From CADEEL01 sp050246475 (lineage in GTDB: Bacteria; Pseudomonadota; Alphaproteobacteria; Caulobacterales; Aquidulcibacteraceae): a stretch of 64,000 bases of DNA. The stretch is taken from contig JBFWVZ010000001.1 in the NCBI GenBank assembly GCA_050246475.1, positions 310,001 through 374,000 on the forward strand, in the 5' to 3' direction. Under the pieces are notes generated by a model, which searched no databases, was not told the DNA's origin, and was given only the letters and a program-made list of their open reading frames with translations. Shown one piece after another: positions 1-8,291 of the stretch; within the stretch, counting starts at the first letter, position 1, and every line of letters starts with the position of its first letter. The translations under genes were made by a program, and so were the position numbers.

Positions 1-711
1 AAGATAGTCGCCCGGCGCCTGATAGCGCTCGACCTGCGCGAGCGTCTCATGTTCGCCGACGAAGGAACACGCATAGCCTAGCGCGCGCATCGCGCCGATC
101 AGCTCATCCGGCGTGTCGTTGGCGCGCGCGAGCGTTTCGTGCGCGATCTCCATGAAAACGGCGGGTTTGAAGCGCGACAGCGTTTCCTTCGCGCCTTCGA
201 CGAAGCGGCGCTCCCAGCCTTCGATGTCGATCTTGATGAAGTCGAGGCGCGCGAGATTTTGCTCGCGCGCGAAGATGTCGAGCGTGGTGGCACGCACGCT
301 TTCGCCGGCTTCGTTCGCCGCGATCGGCTCGCGGCTCACGTGCGCGAGGCCATAGCCGTAGGAGCGGCTCTTACGTTTGAGCGGCGTGGCGATGGTCAGC
401 ACGCCTTCGGCATCGGAAAGCGCGACGGGGAAGACCGTGACGTTGCGCACGCCGCGGCTTTTCAGCGCCCAGGCCAGCACGGAGCGTGCGTAGCTCGACG
501 GTTCGAACGCCAGCACGCGGCCTTGTGGGGCGATCGACGCGAAGAGGCGCGCGAACTGGCCGCCGTGGGCGCCGATGTCCAGCACCATCGCATCCGCCGG
601 CACGTAGGGGCGAAAGAGCGGCACGAGTTCGCGGTGATGATCCTGGCTCGCGGCCTTGGCCACATGCGCGAGCCAAGAGGCGCGCTGGCGGAGGGAGAGG
701 TCCAAGCCCAT
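1..711 (-). CDS. FkbM family SAM-dependent methyltransferase (3' end outside window)
   Basis: A leftward reading frame stays open from an ATG at 711 to the window edge: 237 codons with no stop, so the C-terminus is missing. The protein has a Rossmann-type SAM-binding loop near residues 40-50 (VLDIGAHGGQFARLF) and an acidic residue at the next strand end (VLAFEPS). The FkbM signature DFIKIDIEGWE follows, then a stretch resembling the family's C-terminal half. FkbM proteins methylate sugar or polyketide hydroxyls. The substrate here cannot be told. It diverges from the esterase gene starting at 758, so both probably use the 46-bp spacer for their promoters. The family call is good. The start is chosen because it gives a plausible amphipathic N-terminus before the fold. 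Confidence 0.8.
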   Translation of the reverse strand, partial: MGLDLSLRQRASWLAHVAKAASQDHHRELVPLFRPYVPADAMVLDIGAHGGQFARLFASIAPQGRVLAFEPSSYARSVLAWALKSRGVRNVTVFPVALSDAEGVLTIATPLKRKSRSYGYGLAHVSREPIAANEAGESVRATTLDIFAREQNLARLDFIKIDIEGWERRFVEGAKETLSRFKPAVFMEIAHETLARANDTPDELIGAMRALGYACSFVGEHETLAQVERYQAPGDYL

Positions 712-757
712 TCGGCGCGGGCTTATCGCGTCCGATGCTCTTGCGCTATGTGGGAGC

Positions 758-1426
758 ATGGCTCTGATCATTGACGGCCCGCGCCTTCCGCCCGCGCGCG
801 GGGGCAAGCCCGATACGCTGGTGGCGCTGCTGCACGGCTATGGCTCGAACGGGGCCGATCTCATTTCGCTCGCGCCCTATTGGGCCAAGGCGCTGCCGGG
901 CGCGGCGTTCGTGGCGCCCAACGCGCCAGAGCCGGTTCCCGGCGCGCCGGGCGGCTATCAATGGTTCGATCTCGCCGCGCGCGACCCGCGCTTCGTGGAG
1001 CAGGGTGTGCGGCGCGCGGCGGACGGGCTCAATCGCTTTCTCGATCGCGAGTTGGAACGCCACGGCCTGGGTGGCGAACGCTTGGCGCTCGTCGGCTTTT
1101 CGCAGGGCACGATGATGGCGCTGCACGTAGGGTTGCGGCGCGGCGTGGGCGGGATCGTTGGGTTTTCCGGGGCTTTGGTTTCGGGCGCCTCGATCAAGGA
1201 GGAGGCGAAGGGGCGCCCACCGGTTCTGCTCATCCACGGGGACCGAGACGATCGGATCCCACTCGAAGCCATGTTCCAGGCCGCGGAGGCGCTGGCGAGC
1301 GCCGATCTCTCCGCGCAATGGCACGTCTCCTACGGCCTCGGGCACTCAATCGGCCCGGACGGGCTCGAGCTGGGGGGCGCGTTTCTTAAGACAATGCTAG
1401 GAAAAACAACGCTCGCCGCGGCCTAA
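758..1426 (+). CDS. Alpha/beta-hydrolase, phospholipase/carboxylesterase (YpfH-like) family
   Basis: A 222-residue cytoplasmic serine esterase. The oxyanion region LLHGYGSNGADL lies near residues 24-35. The nucleophile elbow GFSQG is near residue 115, the acid is the Asp in HGDRDDRIP, and the histidine is in GLGHSI close to the C-terminus, so the full Ser-Asp-His triad is present. Size and motif spacing match the small carboxylesterase/acyl-protein-thioesterase family, which hydrolyses short acyl esters. The natural substrate is unknown. The frame is open further upstream (to 656), but that extension lies over the divergent methyltransferase gene. The ATG at 758, preceded by a purine-rich GTGGGAG, gives the expected N-terminus. 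Confidence 0.85.
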   Translation: MALIIDGPRLPPARGGKPDTLVALLHGYGSNGADLISLAPYWAKALPGAAFVAPNAPEPVPGAPGGYQWFDLAARDPRFVEQGVRRAADGLNRFLDRELERHGLGGERLALVGFSQGTMMALHVGLRRGVGGIVGFSGALVSGASIKEEAKGRPPVLLIHGDRDDRIPLEAMFQAAEALASADLSAQWHVSYGLGHSIGPDGLELGGAFLKTMLGKTTLAAA

Positions 1427-1574
1427 ATGTCACGAAGGCGTCGCCTCGAATCGGCATGGACTAGGACAGGCCGGGCGAAGCACGGTATGCTTCAGGCCAA
1501 GGAGTTTTCGCTTTCAGGCTGATCGGTTCGATCCCCACACTTGTCGTCCCCTGGCTGCTGGAAGAGCGCCAGGG

Positions 1575-2135
1575 ATGAACGTCATGGCCGCCCCCCCGTC
1601 CGGCTGGCCGGCCCTCGTGCTCAACGCGGATTACCGTCCGCTTTCCTATTATCCGTTGTCGCTGTGGCCCTGGCAGGAGGCGGTGAAGGCCGTTTTCCTC
1701 GAACGCGTCGATGTGATCGCGGAGTACGAGCAGAAGGTGCATTCGCCCTCGTTCGAGATGGCGCTGCCCTCGGTCATCTGCCTCCGGGAATATGTCAGCC
1801 AGGACCGCCCGCCGGCGTTCACGCGGTTCAACGTGTTCCTGCGCGACGGCTTCGCGTGCCAATATTGCCACGCGACGGACGATCTGACGTTCGACCATTT
1901 GCTGCCGCGCTCGAAGGGCGGGCGCACGACGTGGGAGAACATCGTCACCGCGTGCGCGCCGTGCAATCTGCGCAAGGGCGGCAAGCTCGCCAAACATTCC
2001 GGCATGCGCCCGGCGCGGTTTCCGCGGCGGCCCAACATGCATGAGCTCCAAAACATGGGCCGGCGCTTCCCGCCGCACCATCTGCACGAGACTTGGGTCG
2101 ATTATCTCTATTGGGACGTCGAACTCGAGGCTTAG
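1575..2135 (+). CDS. HNH endonuclease family protein
   Basis: A 186-residue protein with an HNH nuclease module in its second half. A first zinc knuckle, CQYC (around residue 96), is followed by LTFDHLLPRSKGG with the catalytic Asp-His, then an Asn (WENIV) and a second knuckle CAPCNLRKGG. The N-terminal 80 residues (VLNADYRPLSYYPLSLW and the region after it) are typical of stand-alone alphaproteobacterial HNH proteins of about 185 residues. Their cellular role is not established. A second in-frame ATG at 1584 is an alternative start. The stop overlaps the convergent Flp pilin gene by 4 bp. There are no signs of a mobile context. Confidence 0.85.
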   Translation: MNVMAAPPSGWPALVLNADYRPLSYYPLSLWPWQEAVKAVFLERVDVIAEYEQKVHSPSFEMALPSVICLREYVSQDRPPAFTRFNVFLRDGFACQYCHATDDLTFDHLLPRSKGGRTTWENIVTACAPCNLRKGGKLAKHSGMRPARFPRRPNMHELQNMGRRFPPHHLHETWVDYLYWDVELEA

Positions 2136-2305
2136 TTCTGCTCTTGGCCGGTGAGAGCCGGAATGAGCAGGCCTTCGATCATGCCGGTGATGGAGCCGCC
2201 CATGCTGGTGATGGCGGCGATGATGCCCAACGCGATCAAGCCCGCGATCATCGAATATTCGATGGCGGTGTGGCCGTCGCGGCTTTGCAGAAAGTTCCGG
2301 ATCAT
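2132..2305 (-). CDS. Flp/Fap family type IVb pilin, small
   Basis: A 57-codon gene. The protein starts MIRNFLQSRDGHTAIEYSM and continues into a hydrophobic helix (IAGLIALGIIAAITSMGG). The processing signature of Flp pilins is G/xTAIEY, with cleavage after Gly and Glu at +5. Here G-H-T-A-I-E-Y matches, so prepilin peptidase processing is likely. Length and hydrophobic profile are those of Flp pilins (50-60 residues), which polymerise into tight-adherence pili. Its ATG overlaps the stop of the upstream NUDIX gene (ATGA), so translation is probably coupled. No tad/cpa assembly genes are in this window. The pilin call is firm. Whether this orphan copy builds a pilus is unknown. Confidence 0.85.
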   Translation of the reverse strand: MIRNFLQSRDGHTAIEYSMIAGLIALGIIAAITSMGGSITGMIEGLLIPALTGQEQN

Positions 2306-2715
2306 TGCGGGCGCTCCGCGATCAGATGGCTGACGAGGGGACCGTCGGCCGGAGGCATGGGGTAGGAGCGCAAGTCTTGCGGCTGCGCCCAGGCGAGAGC
2401 GGCATGTTCGCGCGCGACAGGCTCGCCTTCCCAGTCACGCACGCGGTAAAGCGGCATGAGCAGGTGAAAGTCCTCGTAGGCATGCGAGGCGAACGTCACA
2501 GGTTCGATCGCCTTCATCTCCACGCGCACGGCCAATTCCTCTTCCAGTTCCCGGATGAGCGCCGCCTCAGGCCGCTCGCCCGGCTCCACCTTGCCGCCGG
2601 GAAACTCCCAGAGGCCAGGCAGCGATTTTCCTTCCGGCCTGCGCGCTATGAGCACGCGGCCCTCCGCATCGGTCAATGCGGCGGCCACGACCAGAACAAG
2701 GCGACTATGCGGCAT
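2302..2715 (-). CDS. mutT: NUDIX hydrolase, MutT-type (8-oxo-dGTP diphosphatase-like)
   Basis: A 137-residue protein with a complete Nudix box: GGKVEPGERPEAALIRELEEEL fits GX5EX7REUXEEXGU except that the last Gly is replaced by Ala (EEELAV). The first strand LVLVVAAALTDAEGRVLIARRP and the motif LPGLWEFPGGK are characteristic of MutT, which hydrolyses 8-oxo-dGTP to keep it out of DNA. It is the third gene of the leftward chain that begins with the parvulin lipoprotein. It follows argJ by 56 bp and overlaps the Flp pilin by 4 bp. Confidence 0.88.
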   Translation of the reverse strand: MPHSRLVLVVAAALTDAEGRVLIARRPEGKSLPGLWEFPGGKVEPGERPEAALIRELEEELAVRVEMKAIEPVTFASHAYEDFHLLMPLYRVRDWEGEPVAREHAALAWAQPQDLRSYPMPPADGPLVSHLIAERPQ

Positions 2716-2771
2716 GGTTGCTTAAAGGGGCGTGCGCAGACAGGGTTTGCGCGCATTAAGCATGGTTCGGA

Positions 2772-4019
2772 TCAAGAGCGATAATCGCCGTTGATTTCGA
2801 CGTAGCGCTTGGTGAGGTCGCAGGTGTGCATGGAGGCTTCGCCGCTTCCCACGCCCACATCGACGCCGATTTCGATTTCGGCGCGGCGCATGTAGGCGCT
2901 CATCTTCGCTTCGTCGTAGGTCTTGGCGACCTGGCCGTCCTTCGCGGCGAAGAGCGGGCCGAACTTGACCGCGATCTTCTCCTTCCTGATCGGCTGATCG
3001 GCGCGCCCGACGGCCATGACGATGCGGCCCCAGTTGGCGTCTTCGCCGGCGATGGCGGTTTTGACCAGCGGGCTTTCGCAGATCGTCCGTACAATGATTT
3101 TCGCGGAGGCGTCGGATTTGGCGCCCGTCACGGTCACCTTCACCAGCTTGGTCGCGCCCTCGCCGTCGCGCACGATCTGGATGGCGAGATCGGCGAGCAC
3201 GGCTTTCAGCTTCTTCTTGAAGTCGTCGAGTTCGGGATCGTCGGCGCGGCGATAGGCGCGATGCTGGGCTTTGCCGGTGGCGACCAAGAGCACGCAATCG
3301 TTGGTCGAGCGGTCCGCATCGACGGTGATGGCGTTGAAGCTTTCTTCGTTGGCTTCGCGCAGCAGCGCCTTCAGCACCGGGGCGGGCAGGTTCGCGTCAG
3401 TGAAGACGAAGGCCAGCATCGTGGCCATGTTCGGCGCGATCATGCCGGAGCCCTTGGCGATCCCGGCGATTTGCACTTTCGTCCCGTCGATCCTGGCGCT
3501 CGCGCCCGCGCCCTTCGGGAACGTGTCGGTGGTCATGATCGCACGCGCTGCGGCTTGCCATTCCGCGGGCGCGAGCGCTTCGGCCATTTTGGGCAGCGCG
3601 GCGCGCGCCTTTGCATCGTCGAGCGGCACGCCGATGACGCCGGTGGAGGCGGCGAGCATGTCTTCGCTCTTGGCGCCGATCAGTTTCGCGGCGGCTTCGA
3701 GCGCGCGCTTGGCGGCATCGTCGCCGGCTTTGCCTGTGAAGGAATTGGCGCAACCCGCGTTCGCCAGAAGCCCGCGCACCTGGCCCTTTTTCGCCTTCAA
3801 GGCGGACTTGCACCAGTCGGTCGGCGCGGAGCCCACCGCGTTGGTGGTGAAGACGCCCGCGGCGCGCGCGCCTTCGGCAAAGCGAAAGAGCAGCAGATCG
3901 GGGCGCGCGTGTTTGTAGTAGCCGGCGCGGCCGATGGCGGCCTCGACGCCCGCGATCACGGGCAGGTTCGGAAAGGATTCAGGCGCGAGCGGCGAAACCA
4001 GCGCGCCGGTCTTGGTCAC
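2772..4019 (-). CDS. argJ: Bifunctional glutamate N-acetyltransferase / amino-acid N-acetyltransferase ArgJ
   Basis: A 415-residue ArgJ, the usual length of about 400. ArgJ transfers the acetyl group from N-acetylornithine to glutamate (and may also use acetyl-CoA), closing the cyclic arginine pathway. The autoproteolysis site is visible near residue 200 as APNMATMLAF. The Thr becomes the nucleophile of the beta chain after self-cleavage. Other family signatures are FTTNAVGSAPT, ANAGCANSFTG, MTTDTFPKG, the active-site Asp region TVDADRSTNDC and the terminal motif YVEINGDYRS. Its ATG overlaps the stop of the upstream parvulin gene by 4 bp. An ArgE-type deacetylase at 32630-33784 seems redundant with ArgJ in this pathway. 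Confidence 0.97.
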   Translation of the reverse strand: MTKTGALVSPLAPESFPNLPVIAGVEAAIGRAGYYKHARPDLLLFRFAEGARAAGVFTTNAVGSAPTDWCKSALKAKKGQVRGLLANAGCANSFTGKAGDDAAKRALEAAAKLIGAKSEDMLAASTGVIGVPLDDAKARAALPKMAEALAPAEWQAAARAIMTTDTFPKGAGASARIDGTKVQIAGIAKGSGMIAPNMATMLAFVFTDANLPAPVLKALLREANEESFNAITVDADRSTNDCVLLVATGKAQHRAYRRADDPELDDFKKKLKAVLADLAIQIVRDGEGATKLVKVTVTGAKSDASAKIIVRTICESPLVKTAIAGEDANWGRIVMAVGRADQPIRKEKIAVKFGPLFAAKDGQVAKTYDEAKMSAYMRRAEIEIGVDVGVGSGEASMHTCDLTKRYVEINGDYRS

Positions 4020-5161
4020 GTCTCGCGCTCTTCGACGGGCGGCGGCGCCGGCTCGGGCGTTTGTGTTTGCGGCGCGGGCGTTTGCGGCTGCGGGGCGGGC
4101 GCTGGAGCGGGCGTTTCCTCTTCGCCGGAGGCGCCGGCGGCCACGCCGCCTGGGCCCATCGGGAAAGGATTGGGCGGACGCGCGCGGGGCAAATCCTCCT
4201 CGTTGCGGCGCGCGGTTTCCGGAGCGGCGGGTTCGGTCACGCCGCCTTCAGGCGCGACGCCGGCCGGACGCTCGGCGGCGACCTCGATGCGCGCAGTCGC
4301 CTCGAGGCGCTCGCGCAAGCGGCTGGCTTCTTCAAAGCGTTGGAATTCCTCGATCTGAGGTCGAAGCGCGGCCAGGCTCGGCGCGCCGCGTTGGCGGCGA
4401 TCGAGCACCTGCACCAAATGCCAGCCCGCGTCGGATTGAACGGGGCCGACAACTTCGCCGACGCGCGCGGCGTCCACCGCCTGACGAATGCCGTCCACCA
4501 AGTCGGCGGTTTCGCGCCAGCCCAGTTCGCCGCCTTCACTGCCGCTTTCGCGATCGCGCGACAATTCAAACGCCAACGCTTCGAAGCGCTCGCCCGCCTC
4601 GATGCGCCGACGCGCCGCGGAGGCGGCCTCGCGCGTATCGAACTGGATGTGGCGCAACTGCACTTGCTGGGCCTCGCCCAAGCGGCGCGCATTCTCGCGA
4701 TAGAGACGCTCGATGGTGGCGGGATCGGTCGCGCGCTCCTCGATTTCGCGATAGACGGCTGCGGCCAGAATGCGTTCGCGCGCGAGTTCAACCTCGCGCT
4801 CCACTTCAGGATCGCGATTGAGCCCGCGCGACTCGGCTTCCATGGCGAATAGGCGCCGCTCGATCAGCGCGTCGAGCGCCAAATGAAATTGTTCGGAATC
4901 GGCCGGCAGTTCGGCGCCTTCCTGGATCAAACCGCGCTCGACGGCGTAGCTGCGGACATCCTCGTTGTAGATCGGGCGGCCGTTGACCTTGGCGGCGATG
5001 AAGGCGTCGGCGAATTCAGTTTCGCGCGGGCCGCCGGCGCCGCGCTCGCCGCATGCGGCGACGAGCCCTGCGCCGAGCGCAGCCACAATCATGGCGGCGC
5101 GCGCCCATGAAAAAGCCGTGCGCAGATACGAAGAGGGCCGCGCCGTCTCAAGGTCCGTCAT
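4016..5161 (-). CDS. Parvulin-type peptidylprolyl isomerase, predicted lipoprotein
   Basis: A 381-residue PpiC/SurA-type protein. The N-terminus has a basic segment and a hydrophobic stretch ending in VAAC, a plausible lipobox, so it is probably an envelope lipoprotein (Cys at about residue 37). A helical chaperone-like segment follows (VNGRPIYNEDV, then LALDALIERRLFAMEAESRGL). The parvulin domain runs from about residue 180 to 290 (VQLRHIQF, FEALAFELSRD, GGELGW, GWHLVQVLDRR). The tail is Pro/Glu-rich and probably disordered. Such proteins help fold exported or outer-membrane proteins, which fits its position divergent to secA. The frame extends to 5302. The ATG at 5161 is chosen because it gives a normal signal sequence. 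Confidence 0.88.
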   Translation of the reverse strand: MTDLETARPSSYLRTAFSWARAAMIVAALGAGLVAACGERGAGGPRETEFADAFIAAKVNGRPIYNEDVRSYAVERGLIQEGAELPADSEQFHLALDALIERRLFAMEAESRGLNRDPEVEREVELARERILAAAVYREIEERATDPATIERLYRENARRLGEAQQVQLRHIQFDTREAASAARRRIEAGERFEALAFELSRDRESGSEGGELGWRETADLVDGIRQAVDAARVGEVVGPVQSDAGWHLVQVLDRRQRGAPSLAALRPQIEEFQRFEEASRLRERLEATARIEVAAERPAGVAPEGGVTEPAAPETARRNEEDLPRARPPNPFPMGPGGVAAGASGEEETPAPAPAPQPQTPAPQTQTPEPAPPPVEERET

Positions 5162-5378
5162 GCCCGCACCTGCTTGTCTCGACAGGGGTTTTCGCCATGC
5201 GCGCGGCGGGTCGCATTGACACCGCCAGGGGGCGCTCTTAAGTCTCGCCAACGCGCGAGTCGAGAGCCTTTCGCACGCGTGCGGCCCCGTCAACCCGCGC
5301 AAAACACGCAGGTTTTCATCCGCACTGACTTAGTCCTCGCGCCTCATGGCCTGGGCGCATCCAGGTAGACCGGCCCCC

Positions 5379-8081
5379 ATGCTCAGCTTCGCCAAGAAAA
5401 TCTTCGGCTCCGTCAACGAGCGCAAGGTGCGCGCGATGAAGGGGCTGGTGACGCGCATCAACGCGTTGGAGCCGAATTACGAAGCGCTCTCGGACGATGC
5501 GCTCAGAAACAAGACGGCCGAATACCGCCAGCGTCTCGCGCGCGGCGCGCAGCTTGAGGACATCCTGCCCGAAGCGTTCGCAACGGTGCGCGAAGCCGCC
5601 AAGCGCACGCTCGGCCAGCGCCATTACGACGTGCAGCTCCTGGGCGGCATGGTGCTGCACGACGGCAAGATTTCTGAAATGCGCACGGGCGAGGGCAAGA
5701 CGCTTGTGGCGACGCTGCCAACCTATCTGAACGCGCTCGAAAGCCGCGGCGTTCACGTCATCACCGTCAACGACTACCTCGCCAAGCGCGACAGCGAATG
5801 GATGGGGCAGATCTACAAATTCCTCGGCCTCACCACCGGCGTCATCATTCACGGGCTCTACGACAACGAACGCCGCCAGGCCTACGCCGCCGACGTCACC
5901 TACGGCACGAACAACGAGTTCGGGTTCGATTATCTCCGCGACAACATGAAGTATTCGCTGGGCGAGATGGTTCAGCGCGGACATCGCTACGCGATCGTCG
6001 ATGAAGTGGACTCGATCCTCATCGACGAGGCGCGCACGCCGCTCATCATCTCCGGCCCGACCGAGGACCGCACCGATTTCTACAAGTCGATCGACGCGAT
6101 CATCCCGCTGCTCGAAGACGACGATTTCGAGCACGACGAGAAGCAGCGCTCGGTGACGTTCACGGAGAAGGGCTCCGAACGGATCGAGCAATTGCTGGTC
6201 GAGCACGAATTGCTGCAAGGCTCGCTTTATGAGCCGGCCAATATTTCCGTCGTGCACCACGCGAACCAAGCGCTCCGGGCGCACAAGCTCTTCAACCGCG
6301 ATAAGGATTACATCGTCAAAGACGGCGAAGTGATCCTGATCGACGAGTTCACCGGGCGCATGATGCAGGGCCGGCGTTTGAGCGAGGGTCTGCACCAGGC
6401 GATCGAAGCGAAAGAAGGCGCCCACATCCAACCGGAAAACCAGACGCTCGCCTCGATCACGTTCCAGAACTATTTCCGGCTCTACGACAAGCTCGCCGGG
6501 ATGACCGGCACCGCCTCCACGGAAGCGTCCGAGTTCGGCGACATCTACAAGTTGGACGTCGTGGAGATCCCGACAAATCGCCCCGTGCTCAGGATCGACG
6601 AAGACGACGAAGTCTATCGCACCGCGCCGGAGAAGAACAAAGCCATCCTGACCGACATCGAAGGCACCTATAAGCGCGGCCAGCCCGTGCTCGTCGGCAC
6701 CGTCTCGATCGACAAATCCGAGCAGCTCAGCGAGCTCTTGAAGAAGCGCGGCATTCCTCACCAGGTGTTGAACGCGCGCTATCACGAGCAGGAAGCGCAG
6801 ATCGTGGCGCAGGCGGGCGTGCCCGGCGCGGTCACCATCGCGACGAACATGGCCGGGCGCGGCACCGACATTCAGCTCGGCGGCAATCTCGAAATGCGCC
6901 TCAAGGCCGCGCTCGGCGGAGACGAAACGCCTGAGCAGATCGCGCAAATCCGGCGCGAAATTCAAAGCGACGTGGAAGCCAAGAAGCAGCGCGCGCTCGC
7001 CGCAGGCGGGCTCTACGTCCTCGGCACCGAGCGCCATGAAAGCCGCCGCATCGACAACCAGCTGCGCGGCCGGACGGGCCGTCAAGGCGATCCCGGCAAG
7101 TCCAAATTCTACATCTGCCTGGAAGACGATCTCTTGCGCATCTTCGCGGCCGAGCGGCTCGACGCGATCATGCGCGGGCTTGGCATCCAGGAGGGCGAGG
7201 CGATCGTTCATCCTTGGATGAACAAGGCGCTCGAAACGTCACAACGGCGCGTCGAGCAGCGCAACTTCGAAATCCGCAAGAATTTGCTCAAGTACGACGA
7301 CGTCATCAACGATCAGCGCAAGGCGATCTTCGAGCAGCGCATCGAGTTCATGCGCACAGCGGACGTCTCTCCGATCGTGCGGGACATGCGCCACGACGTT
7401 TGCGAAAAACTCGTCTCGCGGCACATGCCGGAGAAATCCTATCCCGAGCAATGGGACATCCTCGGGCTCATCGACGAGTCGAACGAAATCTTCGGGCTCG
7501 ATCTTCCGATCCAGGATTGGGCGGAGGAAGAGGGCGTCGATCAGGCCGAAATTCTCGACCGCCTGCTCAAGGAGGTGGATAGCGTCTATGCCGGCAAGGC
7601 GGCGACCCTGGGGCCCGAGCGCATCCGTGCGATCGAAAAGCAGGTGCTGCTCAGCGTCGTCGATATGCGCTGGCGCGAGCACCTCGGGCAGCTCGATCAC
7701 CTGCGCAGTGTCATCCATTTGCGCGGCTACGGGCAGCGCGATCCGCTGAACGAGTTCAAGACCGAAGCGTTCACGCTGTTCGAGCGGATGCTGCTCGATC
7801 TGCGCACCACCGTCACGCGCATGCTGCTCCGGCTGCAAATCAGCGCGCCGGAGGAATCGGCGCCGGCGCCGCAAATGCCGGCGCATATGGTGGAAGTGCA
7901 CCAGGATCCGCTGACCGGCGAAAACGAGATGGACGAGCCCGCGCCTGCCGCGGCGGGCGCATTCGACCGCACCGATCCGCGCACGTGGGGCAAGGTCAGC
8001 CGCAATGCGCCGTGCCCGTGCGGCTCGGGCAAGAAGTACAAATATTGCCACGGCGATCTCGGCGCCGCGGCGAGCGCCTAG
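5379..8081 (+). CDS. secA: Protein translocase ATPase subunit SecA
   Basis: A 900-residue SecA, full length. Walker A (MRTGEGKT) is at residues 101-108. The DEAD-type Walker B is IVDEVDSILIDEA, helicase motifs include GTDIQLGG, and RIDNQLRGRTGRQGD belongs to the second nucleotide-binding fold. Pre-protein cross-linking and helical scaffold regions follow. After an acidic/Pro linker, the C-terminus ends in the zinc and SecB-binding motif CPCGSGKKYKYCHG. SecA powers export through SecYEG. The first in-frame ATG is at 5346, but MLSFAKKIFGS at 5379 is the conserved N-terminus. Transcription diverges from the parvulin/argJ chain, and a hairpin terminator follows at 8105. Confidence 0.98.
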   Translation: MLSFAKKIFGSVNERKVRAMKGLVTRINALEPNYEALSDDALRNKTAEYRQRLARGAQLEDILPEAFATVREAAKRTLGQRHYDVQLLGGMVLHDGKISEMRTGEGKTLVATLPTYLNALESRGVHVITVNDYLAKRDSEWMGQIYKFLGLTTGVIIHGLYDNERRQAYAADVTYGTNNEFGFDYLRDNMKYSLGEMVQRGHRYAIVDEVDSILIDEARTPLIISGPTEDRTDFYKSIDAIIPLLEDDDFEHDEKQRSVTFTEKGSERIEQLLVEHELLQGSLYEPANISVVHHANQALRAHKLFNRDKDYIVKDGEVILIDEFTGRMMQGRRLSEGLHQAIEAKEGAHIQPENQTLASITFQNYFRLYDKLAGMTGTASTEASEFGDIYKLDVVEIPTNRPVLRIDEDDEVYRTAPEKNKAILTDIEGTYKRGQPVLVGTVSIDKSEQLSELLKKRGIPHQVLNARYHEQEAQIVAQAGVPGAVTIATNMAGRGTDIQLGGNLEMRLKAALGGDETPEQIAQIRREIQSDVEAKKQRALAAGGLYVLGTERHESRRIDNQLRGRTGRQGDPGKSKFYICLEDDLLRIFAAERLDAIMRGLGIQEGEAIVHPWMNKALETSQRRVEQRNFEIRKNLLKYDDVINDQRKAIFEQRIEFMRTADVSPIVRDMRHDVCEKLVSRHMPEKSYPEQWDILGLIDESNEIFGLDLPIQDWAEEEGVDQAEILDRLLKEVDSVYAGKAATLGPERIRAIEKQVLLSVVDMRWREHLGQLDHLRSVIHLRGYGQRDPLNEFKTEAFTLFERMLLDLRTTVTRMLLRLQISAPEESAPAPQMPAHMVEVHQDPLTGENEMDEPAPAAAGAFDRTDPRTWGKVSRNAPCPCGSGKKYKYCHGDLGAAASA

Positions 8082-8104
8082 TCCGCTTGGCGGTTCGTGA
8101 AAGC

Positions 8105-8136
8105 AGGGCCCTCGCGCAAGCGGGGGCCCTTTGCTT
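8105..8136 (+). terminator. Rho-independent terminator of secA
   Basis: A stem AGGGCCC (8105-8111) pairs with GGGCCCT (8124-8130), extended by CGC/GCG around a GCAA turn. It is followed by TTGCTT. It lies 24 bp after the secA stop. Confidence 0.75.
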
Positions 8137-8150
8137 GATAGGGGAGGAAA

Positions 8151-8219
8151 AGACGGGCGGCTGCCGGAGCTGCGCGCCGCCCGTCTCCCCCCAGCCTTCT
8201 CCTGAGGCGGAGGAGAAGG
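8151..8219. repeat. Two consecutive inverted repeats downstream of secA
   Basis: AGACGGGCGGC (8151-8161) is perfectly repeated in inverse at 8176-8186 (GCCGCCCGTCT). Directly after comes a second imperfect hairpin, CTTCTCC...GGAGAAG (about 8194-8219). No convincing reading frame covers this stretch. It may be extra transcriptional insulation between secA and the convergent receiver gene, or a dispersed intergenic repeat. Confidence 0.5.
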
Positions 8220-8291
8220 TGTCCGGTCTTCAAGCCCATCGCGGCGCAGCGGCGATCCGTCCGCTGGCCAGCGCGCGCGGCGCGCGCTAGC

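Noticed and set aside
1515..1545. GGTTCGATCCCC resembling a tRNA T-arm
   Set aside because: No pairing arms, anticodon stem or acceptor stem can be formed around it.
2826..4358. 510-codon plus-strand frame opposite argJ
   Set aside because: Low-complexity Gly/Ala/His content with no family, and argJ on the other strand is certain.
5316..7211. 631-codon open frame on the minus strand opposite secA
   Set aside because: The translation is Arg/Asp/Val-rich with no motif, and it mirrors the strongly conserved secA frame. It is a shadow produced by high GC.
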